Assembly: GCF_018310535.1 (NCBI RefSeq)
Contig: NZ_CP074102.1
Coordinates: 1,798,001-1,862,000, forward strand
Direction of reading: 5' to 3'
Source: Streptomyces mirabilis
Lineage (GTDB): Bacteria; Actinomycetota; Actinomycetes; Streptomycetales; Streptomycetaceae
Length of the DNA: 64,000 bases
Shown: in pieces, positions 16,870 through 24,424 of the stretch
Position numbering within the stretch: the stretch's first letter is position 1
Layout of the letters: every line of letters begins with the position of its first letter
Made by a program: the position numbers and the translations under genes
The notes under the pieces: model-generated
Told to the model about the DNA's origin: nothing
Seen by the model: only the letters and a program-made list of their open reading frames with translations
Databases searched by the model: none

Positions 16870-18057
16870 TCAGGTACGTACTTCCAGGAGCGGAACGTGC
16901 TGCTCCACCGGTGCCATCGAACCGTGGTTGCCGACCATCGCCGACTCCTTCGGCTCCCGCTCGGTCGCGACGATCAGGACGTCGTCGCAGGCCGCCGCCA
17001 CGACGTCGCCGATCCGGGCGTACACCCGTTCGTCGACCTGCGGCCCGAACCAGCCCGCCGCGATCGCCTCGTCGCGCGAAGCCACCCAGAACTGCTCGCC
17101 GAGCACCTCGCGCCAGCAGGTCAGGACGTCCGCCTCGGCACCCGGGACGGCGTACACGTGCCGGGCCCGGGCTTCGCCGCCCAGCAGGGCGACTCCCGCG
17201 CGCAGCTCCCAGTCCTCGTCGAAGTCGATGCGGTGCTGCTCGTCGAAGGGGATGTCGATCATGCCGTGGTCGGCGGTGATGTACAGCGCCGCGCGCGGCG
17301 GCAGTTGCTCAGCGAGGCGCTGGACCAGGCGGTCGACGTACATCAGCTGGCCGCGCCAGGGGTCCGAGTCGACGCCGAAGCGGTGGCCCTTGCCGTCCAC
17401 CTCGGCGTAGTAGGTGTACACCAACGAGCGGTCACCGGCGGCCAGTTGTTCGGCCGCGAGGTCCATGCGCTCCTCGCCGGACAGCCGCCCGTGGAACGTT
17501 CCGCCGCTCAGGGCGATCTTCGTGAGCGGGGTGTTCTGGAAGGTCGGGGACGAGACCTGGGCCGTGTGCACACCCGCCGCGTCCGCGAGCTGGAAGACGG
17601 TGGGGTACGGCTGCCAGGCGCGGGGTTCCGTCCAGGGACTCCAGCGCAGCTGGTTCATCAGCTCGCCGGTCCTCGGGTTGCGCACGGTATAGCCGGGCAG
17701 GCCGTGCGCGCCGGGCGGCAGGCCCGTGCCGACGGAGGCCAGGGAACTCGCGGTGGTCGCCGGGTAGCCCGCGGTGATCGGGCGGCCGGTGCCACCGCGC
17801 GAGCTCCCGAGGAGGGAGCTCATGAAGGGGGCCTCGTCCGGGTGCGCCTTCAGCTGCTCCCAGCCGAGACCGTCGATCAGGAAGACGCAGTTCCGGTCGG
17901 CCTCGGTCAGCTCCGGTATGGCGGTGGTCATGCCGGGGACGCCCATGCCGGCGGCGAGCGTGGGCAGCAGATCGGCGAGCGAGCCCGCGCCGTACTCGGG
18001 GACGGGCGCGGAGTCGATGGCCAGCGGTTCCGGGTGGTCCCAGGTGGGCAGCGCCAT
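16870..18057 (-). CDS. Alkaline-phosphatase-superfamily nucleotide pyrophosphatase/phosphodiesterase
   Basis: A 395-residue cytoplasmic member of the type I phosphodiesterase/nucleotide pyrophosphatase family. Metal-site motifs are visible: CVFLIDGLGWEQL with Asp62, the nucleophile region GYPATTASSLASVGTG with a Thr near residue 101, and ITADHGMIDIP. It probably cleaves a phosphodiester or pyrophosphate bond; the substrate is unknown. There is no signal peptide. Its ATG overlaps the DUF5998 stop in a TGATG arrangement, so translation of the two is coupled, and tdk lies downstream on the same strand. The setting would fit a nucleotide-related role, which is inference. Confidence 0.9.
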   Translation of the reverse strand: MALPTWDHPEPLAIDSAPVPEYGAGSLADLLPTLAAGMGVPGMTTAIPELTEADRNCVFLIDGLGWEQLKAHPDEAPFMSSLLGSSRGGTGRPITAGYPATTASSLASVGTGLPPGAHGLPGYTVRNPRTGELMNQLRWSPWTEPRAWQPYPTVFQLADAAGVHTAQVSSPTFQNTPLTKIALSGGTFHGRLSGEERMDLAAEQLAAGDRSLVYTYYAEVDGKGHRFGVDSDPWRGQLMYVDRLVQRLAEQLPPRAALYITADHGMIDIPFDEQHRIDFDEDWELRAGVALLGGEARARHVYAVPGAEADVLTCWREVLGEQFWVASRDEAIAAGWFGPQVDERVYARIGDVVAAACDDVLIVATEREPKESAMVGNHGSMAPVEQHVPLLEVRT

Positions 18058-18644
18058 CAGCGGGTGATGTCCGCGGTCGCCTCGGAGAGGGACTGCGCGA
18101 AGGCGAGGGCCTGGCGCACCGTCTCCGGGCCGTCCCCGGCCTCGCTGACGCGCAGGCTCAGGTCGTCCGCCGTCGAGTTGCCCGTGTAGCCGTGGTCCGC
18201 CTCGCAGTTGGGATCGCCGCAGGCCGCGGGCTCCAGGTCGATGCGGGAGACCGCGCCCCAGCCGATGGTCAGGACGACCTCGCGGGGCAGCGTGCCCGGT
18301 GTGTACGACTCGGGGTTGGCGACGACCCGGCTGACGACGACCGACGAGATCCGGCCGAGTTTCACGGACTCGGTCGAGGTCGTGGCGTACGGCGTCGGCG
18401 AGGTCGTGTCCGCGTTCTGCTCGTCGGTGTGGCTCACGATGAAACGGTTGCCGGTGAGGACGAGCACGGTCACGTGCCGGCGCACCTCGTTGGCGTCGAA
18501 CGTCGTCTCCTGGTGGACCAGGTACGACCGGATGGTCTCGCCGCCGATCGCGGCCTCCACCGCCTCGGCCACGAGGGCCGGGTAGTAGCCGCTGCGCTCG
18601 ATCGCCGCTCGCAGCCCCTGGGTCGTCGTACTGGTCTTGGCCAT
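18057..18644 (-). CDS. DUF5998 family protein
   Basis: A 195-residue conserved actinobacterial protein of unknown function. It begins MAKTSTTTQGLRAAIERSGY and has a mainly beta-strand core (HVTVLVLTGNRFIVSHTDEQ) and a pair of cysteines spaced CGDPNCEADHGYTG that may bind a metal. The ATG at 18644 is chosen because AGGA lies 7 bases upstream; another ATG nine bases earlier is possible. It is the first gene of the DUF5998-phosphodiesterase-tdk operon. Confidence 0.85.
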   Translation of the reverse strand: MAKTSTTTQGLRAAIERSGYYPALVAEAVEAAIGGETIRSYLVHQETTFDANEVRRHVTVLVLTGNRFIVSHTDEQNADTTSPTPYATTSTESVKLGRISSVVVSRVVANPESYTPGTLPREVVLTIGWGAVSRIDLEPAACGDPNCEADHGYTGNSTADDLSLRVSEAGDGPETVRQALAFAQSLSEATADITR

Positions 18645-18771
18645 GACGTCCATCCTACGGTGGCCCACCGACTGCGAGGCACCGGTCGCGGGTGTCTGTC
18701 GTGGACGGATCAGAACGAATCGTCGACGGCGGCGGGCGCCGGAACGGCTCGGACGACGGGACCCGTACGGC

Positions 18772-21588
18772 TCAGACGACGGGAAGCGTGCGGGGACCGA
18801 GGTCGTCGCGGACGGGGGCGCGGGCCAGCCGCACGGTGGCGCCGAGCACGCTCAGGCCGCGCGGAGCGACCACCACCGGCTCCAGGGAGACGGCGACGAC
18901 CTCCGGGTGGTCGTCGACCAGCCGCGAGACGCGCAGCATCAGCTCTTCGAGGGCCACGGTGTCGACCGGCGCCGAGCCACGCCAGCCGAACAGGAGCGGC
19001 GCCGTCCGGATCGACCGGACCAATGAGCTCGCGTCCCGGTCGGTGACCGGAACCAGCCGGTGTGCCGTGTCCCCGAGCAGCTCAGACGCGGCTCCGGCCA
19101 GGCCGAACGAGAGCACCGCTCCGGCCGCCGGGTCGATGACGGCCCGTACGACCGTGTCGACCCCGCGCGGCGCCATGCTCTGCACGACCGGGCGCAGCAC
19201 CTCCGGCGTTCCGAAGAGGTCGGTCAACTCCGTGTACGCCCACCTCAGTTGCGCCTCGTCCGTCAGATCCAGGCGTACGCCGCCCAGGTCGGCGCGGTGT
19301 CTCAGGTGCGGGGCGGTGGTCTTGAGGGCCACGGGGTAGCCGAGGGTGCGCGCGGCCGCGGCGGCCTCGTCGGGTGTCGGCGCCGGCAGAGCCCGGTGTA
19401 CATCGATGCCGTACCGCCCGAGCAGCACGCAGGCGTCCTCGGGGCCGAGCGTCAGTCCCGAGCCCCGGGAGAGCAGCTCGTCGATCTGCTCGGCGGCGCC
19501 CTTCTCGTCTATGTCCTCGTACTCGGGGACCTTTCCGGGGTCGGCCGCCTCGCGCCGCCACTGGGCGTACTTCACGGCCTCGCCGAGGGCGCGGACGGCG
19601 CGCTCGGCGGCCGGGTAGGCCGGGATGAGCCGGGGGCTCGCCTCCGGGGGACCGCTCACCACGGTGGCCGGGCGTTCGGCGGGGCGGGGTGCCCGAGCAC
19701 CGGGTGCCGTGGACGCCGCCTGTGGTGCGGTGCTGGCCGCCGCCGACAGGGCCTCCGCGAGCCCACCGAGCTCGACGTGCACCACGAGCACCGGCTTCGC
19801 CGGGGCCGAGGCCGAGGCCGAGCGCAGGGCCTGAGCCAGGGCCGCGTCCTGGGCCGACGTCTCCCCCACCGCCGGTATGGCGGTCACCACCACGGCGTCG
19901 CACCTGTCATCGGCGAGGGCTTTCGTCAGCGCCCTGTGGAAGTCCTCCGCCGAAGCCGCCGTGGTCAGATCCAGCGGAGGAAGCGGTCGCAGTCCTTCGG
20001 CGAGGCACGCGTCGAACGTCAGCAGCCCCAGGGACTCCGAGTTGCCGAGGATCGCCACCCGGGGTCCTGCGGGGAGCGGCTGGCGGGCCAGCAGGAGCCC
20101 CGCGTCGACCAGCTCGGTGATCGTGTCGACCCGGATCACCCCGGCCTGCCGCAGCAGCGCGGACACGGTGGCGTGCGGCAGCCGGGTGGCCCGTACGGCA
20201 TGCCCCTGGGGAGCGGCGGCGTGCCGTGCGCCCTGGACCACGACCAGCGGCTTGGCCGCCGCCGTCCGCCGGGCGAGCCGGGTGAACTTGCGCGGGTTGC
20301 CGATGGATTCGAGGTACATCAGGGCGACGTCGGTGTCCGGGTCGTCATACCAGTACTGGAGTACGTCGTTGCCGGACACGTCCGCCCGGTTCCCGGAGGA
20401 GACGAAGGTGGACACTCCGGTCACGCCGGTGACGCCGCCGCCGCGCCGGTGCAGCCGGGAGAGCAGGGCGATCCCGATCGCGCCGGACTGGGCGAACAGG
20501 CCTATCCGCCCGGGGCGCGGCATCTCGGGCGCGAGCGAGGCGTTGAGGCGCACCTCGGGGGAGGTGTTGATGACCCCGAAGGCGTTCGGTCCGATGATGC
20601 GCATCCCGTACGTACGGGCCTGGCGGACGAGTGCACGCTGACGCTCGCGTCCGGCGGGGCCGCTCTCGGCGTACCCGGCGGAGACGACCACGAGGCCCTG
20701 CACCCCGTGCTCGCCGCACTCCGCGACTACTTCGGGGACGAACGGCGCGGGCACGGCGACGACCGCTAGGTCGACGGGTTCGGCGATGTCACGGACGGAG
20801 CGGTGGGCCGGGACGCCGTCGAGCTCCTTCTCCTGGAGTGCCTTGTTCACGGCGTACAGGCGCCCGGTGAACCCGGCCTCGCGCAGGTTGTCGAGGACGC
20901 TGCGTCCCACCCCGCCGGGGGCGCGGCCCGCTCCGATGACGGCGACCGAGCCGGGCGCGAGCAGTCGCTGCACGGACCGCGCCTCGGCGCGCTGCTCCCG
21001 CGCGCGCTGCACGGCGAGCGAGCGGTCGGTGGGTTCGAGGTCGAACTCCAGGCGTACGACGCCGTCCTCGAAGTGCCGCTTCTGCTGGTATCCGGCGTCC
21101 GTGAACACCTTGATCATCTTGGTGTTGGCGGGCAGCACCTCGGCGGCGAAACGGCGGATGTCCCGCTCCCTGGCGACGGCCGCGATGTGCTCCAGGAGGG
21201 CCGAGGCAACGCCGCGGCCCTGGTGGGCGTCCTGCACGAGGAAGGCGACCTCGGCCTCGTCGGCGGGCGCGGAGGCGGCCCGACCATCGGCATTAATACG
21301 GTCATAGCGTACGGTGGCGATGAACTCGCCGCCGACCGTGGCCGCGAGCCCCACCCTGTCCACAAAGTCGTGGTGCGTGAAGCGGTGGACATCCTTGGCG
21401 GACAGGCGCGGGTAGGGCGCGAAGAAGCGGTAGTACTTCGACTCGTCCGATACCTGCTCGTAGAAGCTCACCAGCCGCTCGGCGTCGTCGACGGTGATGG
21501 GCCTGATGCGGGCGGTGCCGCCGTCGCGCAGCACCACGTCGGCCTCCCAGTGGGAGGGGTACTCGTGCCGGTCCGACGAGGTCTGCAT
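18772..21588 (-). CDS. GNAT acetyltransferase fused to an NDP-forming acyl-CoA synthetase-like protein (Pat type)
   Basis: A 938-residue multidomain cytoplasmic protein. The N-terminal GNAT domain (about 20-175) carries VAFLVQDAHQGRGVASALLEH, the acetyl-CoA pyrophosphate loop. A CoA-binding Rossmann domain (about 200-320, GSVAVIGAGRAPGGVGRSVL), a ligase-CoA domain (about 330-480, FAQSGAIGIALLSR) and a C-terminal ATP-grasp domain (about 700-935) follow. This order, acetyltransferase first, matches the protein lysine acetyltransferase described in S. lividans that controls acyl-CoA synthetases. The catalytic SHTG motif of active synthetases is absent from the matching position (QGHAVRATRLPHATV), suggesting a regulatory rather than catalytic synthetase part. 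It is divergent from ptsH. Confidence 0.88.
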   Translation of the reverse strand: MQTSSDRHEYPSHWEADVVLRDGGTARIRPITVDDAERLVSFYEQVSDESKYYRFFAPYPRLSAKDVHRFTHHDFVDRVGLAATVGGEFIATVRYDRINADGRAASAPADEAEVAFLVQDAHQGRGVASALLEHIAAVARERDIRRFAAEVLPANTKMIKVFTDAGYQQKRHFEDGVVRLEFDLEPTDRSLAVQRAREQRAEARSVQRLLAPGSVAVIGAGRAPGGVGRSVLDNLREAGFTGRLYAVNKALQEKELDGVPAHRSVRDIAEPVDLAVVAVPAPFVPEVVAECGEHGVQGLVVVSAGYAESGPAGRERQRALVRQARTYGMRIIGPNAFGVINTSPEVRLNASLAPEMPRPGRIGLFAQSGAIGIALLSRLHRRGGGVTGVTGVSTFVSSGNRADVSGNDVLQYWYDDPDTDVALMYLESIGNPRKFTRLARRTAAAKPLVVVQGARHAAAPQGHAVRATRLPHATVSALLRQAGVIRVDTITELVDAGLLLARQPLPAGPRVAILGNSESLGLLTFDACLAEGLRPLPPLDLTTAASAEDFHRALTKALADDRCDAVVVTAIPAVGETSAQDAALAQALRSASASAPAKPVLVVHVELGGLAEALSAAASTAPQAASTAPGARAPRPAERPATVVSGPPEASPRLIPAYPAAERAVRALGEAVKYAQWRREAADPGKVPEYEDIDEKGAAEQIDELLSRGSGLTLGPEDACVLLGRYGIDVHRALPAPTPDEAAAAARTLGYPVALKTTAPHLRHRADLGGVRLDLTDEAQLRWAYTELTDLFGTPEVLRPVVQSMAPRGVDTVVRAVIDPAAGAVLSFGLAGAASELLGDTAHRLVPVTDRDASSLVRSIRTAPLLFGWRGSAPVDTVALEELMLRVSRLVDDHPEVVAVSLEPVVVAPRGLSVLGATVRLARAPVRDDLGPRTLPVV

Positions 21589-21726
21589 GGGCCCCAGAGT
21601 ACGGCTCGCGTCCGACAACGGCGCGAGGCAGGCTAGGGGCACCGAAGTCGGATCCAGGCCGGGATCCGACGCGGAGTCCGGGACAGGAACAGCACCCTGC
21701 CCCGGGCTCGCTTCACGTTGTGGAAC

Positions 21727-21742
21727 ACTGGTCTAGACAACC
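21727..21742. promoter_or_regulatory. DasR-responsive element (dre) upstream of ptsH
   Basis: ACTGGTCTAGACAACC matches the Streptomyces DasR consensus ACTGGTCTAGACCACT at most positions, including the central palindrome TGGTCTAGAC. It ends 25 bases before the ptsH ATG. DasR, the N-acetylglucosamine/glucosamine-6-phosphate-responsive GntR regulator, is known to control PTS genes, so this is a strong candidate site. Confidence 0.8.
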
Positions 21743-21767
21743 CTGAACACCTGAAGGGCAGCATCAC

Positions 21768-22049
21768 ATGGCTGAGCGCCGCGTCAACGTCGGCTGGGCC
21801 GAGGGCCTCCACGCCCGTCCCGCCTCCATCTTCGTCCGGGCGGCCACGGCCTCCGGTATCCCCGTGACGATCGCCAAGGCGGAGGGCAACCCCGTCAACG
21901 CGGCCTCCATGCTAGCGGTCCTCGGCCTGGGCGCCCAGGGCGGCGAGGAGATCGTCCTCGCCTCGGACGCCGAGGGTGCGGACGCCGCGCTCGACCGGCT
22001 GGCGAAGCTGGTGGCGGAGGGTCTCGAGGAGCTCCCCGAGACCGTCTGA
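21768..22049 (+). CDS. ptsH: Phosphocarrier protein HPr
   Basis: HPr passes phosphate from enzyme I to the sugar-specific EIIA proteins of the phosphotransferase system in the cytoplasm. The 93-residue protein has the active-site motif GLHARPAS with His15 and the regulatory-serine region VNAASMLAVLGLG with Ser47 in the position used by HPr kinase in Firmicutes; in Streptomyces that phosphorylation is not a settled control. The ATG follows GAAGGG. A DasR site lies just upstream, so expression is expected to respond to amino sugars. It is a single-gene unit with a terminator downstream. Confidence 0.97.
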   Translation: MAERRVNVGWAEGLHARPASIFVRAATASGIPVTIAKAEGNPVNAASMLAVLGLGAQGGEEIVLASDAEGADAALDRLAKLVAEGLEELPETV

Positions 22050-22127
22050 GAAAGAGCCCCCGAGCGGGGTTCCTCAATTGATGGCGGGAGTGGTCTTCGC
22101 ACCAAAAGACCCCGCCCCGCACACATT

Positions 22128-22170
22128 CGAAGGGCTCGCCTGAAAACATCGGGCGGGCCCTTCGCTTTTC
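22128..22170. terminator. Intrinsic terminator downstream of ptsH
   Basis: CGAAGGGCTCGCC (22128-22140) pairs with GGGCGGGCCCTTCG (22151-22164), with one small bulge, and is followed by GCTTTTC. It is oriented for ptsH and lies between ptsH and the convergent GntR gene. Confidence 0.75.
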
Positions 22171-22232
22171 CCAATTACGGGCAGCAGAAATAATCCCCCG
22201 CGAATTACCTCTCTTTGTATACGGTGCCGGTG

Positions 22233-22928
22233 TTAATGACGCACGCCCGTCATGTTTACGGGATGTTGCGAAGTCCTCACACGCTCCGGCCGATCTCCCC
22301 CGCCGGGAAAACGCAGCCGGTGCGCGACCGTCGCGCGCTCGGTGTGCAGCGCCGTGACGGCCCGCGCCCGCTCACTGTCGCCGCGCGCCACCGCGTCCAC
22401 GATCCCGCCGTGCTCCGCCCAGGACTCCGCCGGATTGGCCGGCGCCTCGACCGCGTACATCCAGGCGATCTTGTGCCGCAGCTGGGCCAGCGTGGAGGTC
22501 AGCGCGGGGCTCCCGGAGGCCTGCGCGAGGGTCTCGTGGAACCAGCCGCCGAGCGAGCGCAGATCCTCGCTGTTCCCCCTCCTGGCCCGCTCCTGCCCCA
22601 GCCTGACCAGGCCTCGAAGCACCTTGAGGTGGGCCTCGGTGCGCCGCTGCGCGGCCCTCGCGGCGCCCAGCGGCTCCAGGAGCATGCGCATCTCCAGCAG
22701 GTCCGCGGCCTCCTGCTCGGTGGGCTCGGCGACGCACGCGCCCGCGTGCCGACGGGTGACGACGAAGCCCTCGGCCTCCAGCGTGCGCAGGGCCTCGCGC
22801 ACGGGGACCCGCGAGACGCCGTAGCGGCGCGCGAGCAGTTCCTCGGTGAGCCGGCTGCCGCGCTCGTAGACACCCGCGACGATGTCGTCACGGATCGCCG
22901 TGCATACCGAGTGCGCGGGAATGCGCAT
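22233..22928 (-). CDS. GntR family transcriptional regulator (FadR subfamily, FCD domain)
   Basis: A 231-residue regulator. The N-terminal winged helix (about 5-70) contains LTEELLARRYGVSRVPVREALRTL as two parts of a helix-turn-helix. The C-terminal all-helical FCD ligand domain (about 75-210) shows the metal-site pattern with His residues in GWFHETLAQ, EHGGIVDAV and HTERA. The effector is unknown; FadR-type proteins bind small acids or acyl-CoA. The ATG at 22928 follows GCGGAGG. It is convergent to ptsH and probably monocistronic. It is not DasR, which belongs to the HutC subfamily. Confidence 0.9.
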   Translation of the reverse strand: MRIPAHSVCTAIRDDIVAGVYERGSRLTEELLARRYGVSRVPVREALRTLEAEGFVVTRRHAGACVAEPTEQEAADLLEMRMLLEPLGAARAAQRRTEAHLKVLRGLVRLGQERARRGNSEDLRSLGGWFHETLAQASGSPALTSTLAQLRHKIAWMYAVEAPANPAESWAEHGGIVDAVARGDSERARAVTALHTERATVAHRLRFPGGGDRPERVRTSQHPVNMTGVRH

Positions 22929-23065
22929 GACCGGACCTCCGCCTTAATCCCCGCGAAACGCGGTCGATTGACGCTTGTTCAGCGACTCTATTGCAGAGAG
23001 CCGGAATTTCCGATGGCGGGCCGGAATCCATGGATATTTTTTGGACAGACAGTCGTTCGAAACGA

Positions 23066-23097
23066 CGAAGCCCCGGCTGAGGGGAGCCGGGGCTTCG
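23066..23097. terminator. Intrinsic terminator between the M23 peptidase and GntR genes
   Basis: A perfect 13-bp stem (CGAAGCCCCGGCT / AGCCGGGGCTTCG) with a 6-base loop lies 92 bases downstream of the M23 stop and upstream of the GntR promoter on the same strand. Confidence 0.85.
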
Positions 23098-23119
23098 GAA
23101 GTGTTGACGCCGGTCGTCG

Positions 23120-23215
23120 GTCGTTCACGGTGCGCGAGCGGCCGAGGATCACGCCGTCCGAACGGCAGAGGATCACGCCGTGCGAGCGTCAGACGTTCAC
23201 GCCGTGCGAGCGGAG
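23120..23215. repeat. Four degenerate 24-bp tandem repeats spanning the M23 peptidase stop codon
   Basis: Units begin at 23120, 23144, 23168 and 23192 and share the core TTCACGCCGTGCGAGCG or GATCACGCCGTGCGAGCG. The unit at 23192-23215 encodes the last residues of the peptidase; the stop codon lies at the end of the next unit, and the rest are beyond it in the same reading frame. Confidence 0.75.
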
Positions 23216-23953
23216 GTAGGCGACCGGGTCCATGTCGGAGCCGTACTCCGCCGTCGTGCGGGCCTCGAAGTGGAGGTGCGGCCCGGTGGTGTTCCCGGTG
23301 GAGCCGGAGAGGCCGATCTGCTGGCCCGGGGTGACCGTCTGCCCCACGGAGACGCCGATGGACGACAGGTGGCCGTACATCGTGTAGGTGCCGTCGTGCA
23401 TCTTCAGGACGATCTGGTTGCCGTAGGCACCACCCCAGCCGGCCGTGACGACCGTGCCGGAGCCGACCGCGTGGACCGAGGTCCCGGAGGCGGCGTGGAA
23501 GTCGACGCCGGTGTGGCTGCCGGAGGACCAGAGGCTGCCGCCGGTCTTGTAGCCGGTGGAGATGTACGAGCCCGTGATCGGCAGGACGAAGGTGTTGAGG
23601 CGCTTGCGCTCGGCGGCGCGGGCGGCACGCTCCTTGGCCTCGCGCTCCTTCTTCGCCTCCTCGGCGGCCTTCTTGCGCGCGGCCTCTTCGGCCTTCTTGC
23701 GCGCGGCTGCCTCGTCGGCGGCGCGCTGCTGGGCGGCGGCCTGCGCGTCGATCTGGGCGGCGACCCTGTCGCCGAGGGTGACGGCCTGGGTCAGCCCGGA
23801 CTGCTCGACGGAGGCGTCCGCGGCGAGCGCCGGGGCGGCCAGGGTTCCGATGACACCGGTGGTGGTGAGCGCGGCGACGCCGACGGCGTTCGTGGTGGAG
23901 CGCTTCACGCGGCTCGGACGGCGGTGTTTCCCGGGGCCACAGGTGAACGCCAT
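23189..23953 (-). CDS. Secreted M23 family peptidoglycan endopeptidase
   Basis: A 254-residue secreted zinc peptidase that should cleave peptidoglycan cross-links. After a basic start, a signal peptide (about residues 20-45, GVAALTTTGVIGTLAAPALA) leads to an Ala/Lys/Glu-rich coiled coil (about 70-115). The LytM domain (about 120-245) has the metal ligands in SGSHTGVDFHA and the catalytic GPHLHFEAR, so it is an active-type enzyme. A c-di-AMP riboswitch lies in the leader, matching the known control of Streptomyces cell-wall hydrolases by this class. The start ATG at 23953 follows GGAAGGAAAGGA. Confidence 0.93.
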   Translation of the reverse strand: MAFTCGPGKHRRPSRVKRSTTNAVGVAALTTTGVIGTLAAPALAADASVEQSGLTQAVTLGDRVAAQIDAQAAAQQRAADEAAARKKAEEAARKKAAEEAKKEREAKERAARAAERKRLNTFVLPITGSYISTGYKTGGSLWSSGSHTGVDFHAASGTSVHAVGSGTVVTAGWGGAYGNQIVLKMHDGTYTMYGHLSSIGVSVGQTVTPGQQIGLSGSTGNTTGPHLHFEARTTAEYGSDMDPVAYLRSHGVNV

Positions 23954-23974
23954 GTAGGGGCTGATCCTTTCCTT

Positions 23975-24120
23975 CCCTCTCGCCTACCGGGTTAGCTGAC
24001 GGGTTCGGAGCAGGAAGGTCTCCTACGGACCCCCTCCAGGGAGGGCGTCCGATTCACCCCAGGGACTACGTATGGGTCCCCGGCTCCCCTGGCTCGCGCC
24101 GTACGGGGACTCGGCGATGA
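23975..24120 (-). ncRNA. c-di-AMP riboswitch (ydaO-yuaA class)
   Basis: The leader of the M23 gene contains the signature elements of the ydaO family in order on the minus strand: TCGCCGAGTCC, then AGGGGAGCCGGGGACCC, then GGGGTGAATC, and finally CCGAACCCGTCAGCTAACCC and GGTAGGCGAGAGGGAAGGA. The P1 pairing TCGCC with GGCGA closes the element. This class binds c-di-AMP and normally turns expression off, linking peptidoglycan hydrolase synthesis to osmotic or potassium signalling. Ends are approximate. Confidence 0.93.
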
Positions 24121-24169
24121 CTGTCCGGTGCCGCGGGCGCGGCGCACTGCCTGACGAACAGCCGCCCCG

Positions 24170-24199
24170 ACGCTAGACGGGGCGTCTTTCAATCAACAA
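24170..24199 (-). promoter_or_regulatory. Predicted promoter of the riboswitch-M23 transcript
   Basis: On the minus strand TTGTTG (24199-24194) and TAGCGT (24175-24170) are 18 bases apart, matching the Streptomyces HrdB pattern TTGNNN/TAGRNT. The start would fall near 24163, about 40 bases before the riboswitch. Confidence 0.5.
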
Positions 24200-24314
24200 A
24201 CGGATCACGGTTTTTGTAGTGCATGCCACAGGGCAGACGGGCAACCTCCCTACCAATACGGACATCTTGGGGATGAAGTCCAAGCGAAATCCGAGCGGAA
24301 ATCCGAGCAAAAAG

Positions 24315-24346
24315 GGGCCCGGGCGACTCTTCAGTCACCCGGGCCC
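24315..24346 (-). terminator. Intrinsic terminator of the M16 peptidase operon
   Basis: GGGCCCGGGCGAC pairs with GTCACCCGGGCCC (one mismatch, 6-base loop). On the minus strand it is followed by CTTTTTTGC, a textbook T tract, 79 bases after the stop of the second M16 gene. Confidence 0.85.
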
Positions 24347-24424
24347 TACGGAGTCACGCTCTTCCGCTCCGCGTGCGGCTCGGCGTCCAGCCGGCTTCTA
24401 CTGGGCCGCTGCTCCGCTGAACCC

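Noticed and set aside
22233..22928. DasR itself
   Set aside because: The protein has an FCD domain (FadR subfamily), not the UTRA domain of DasR.
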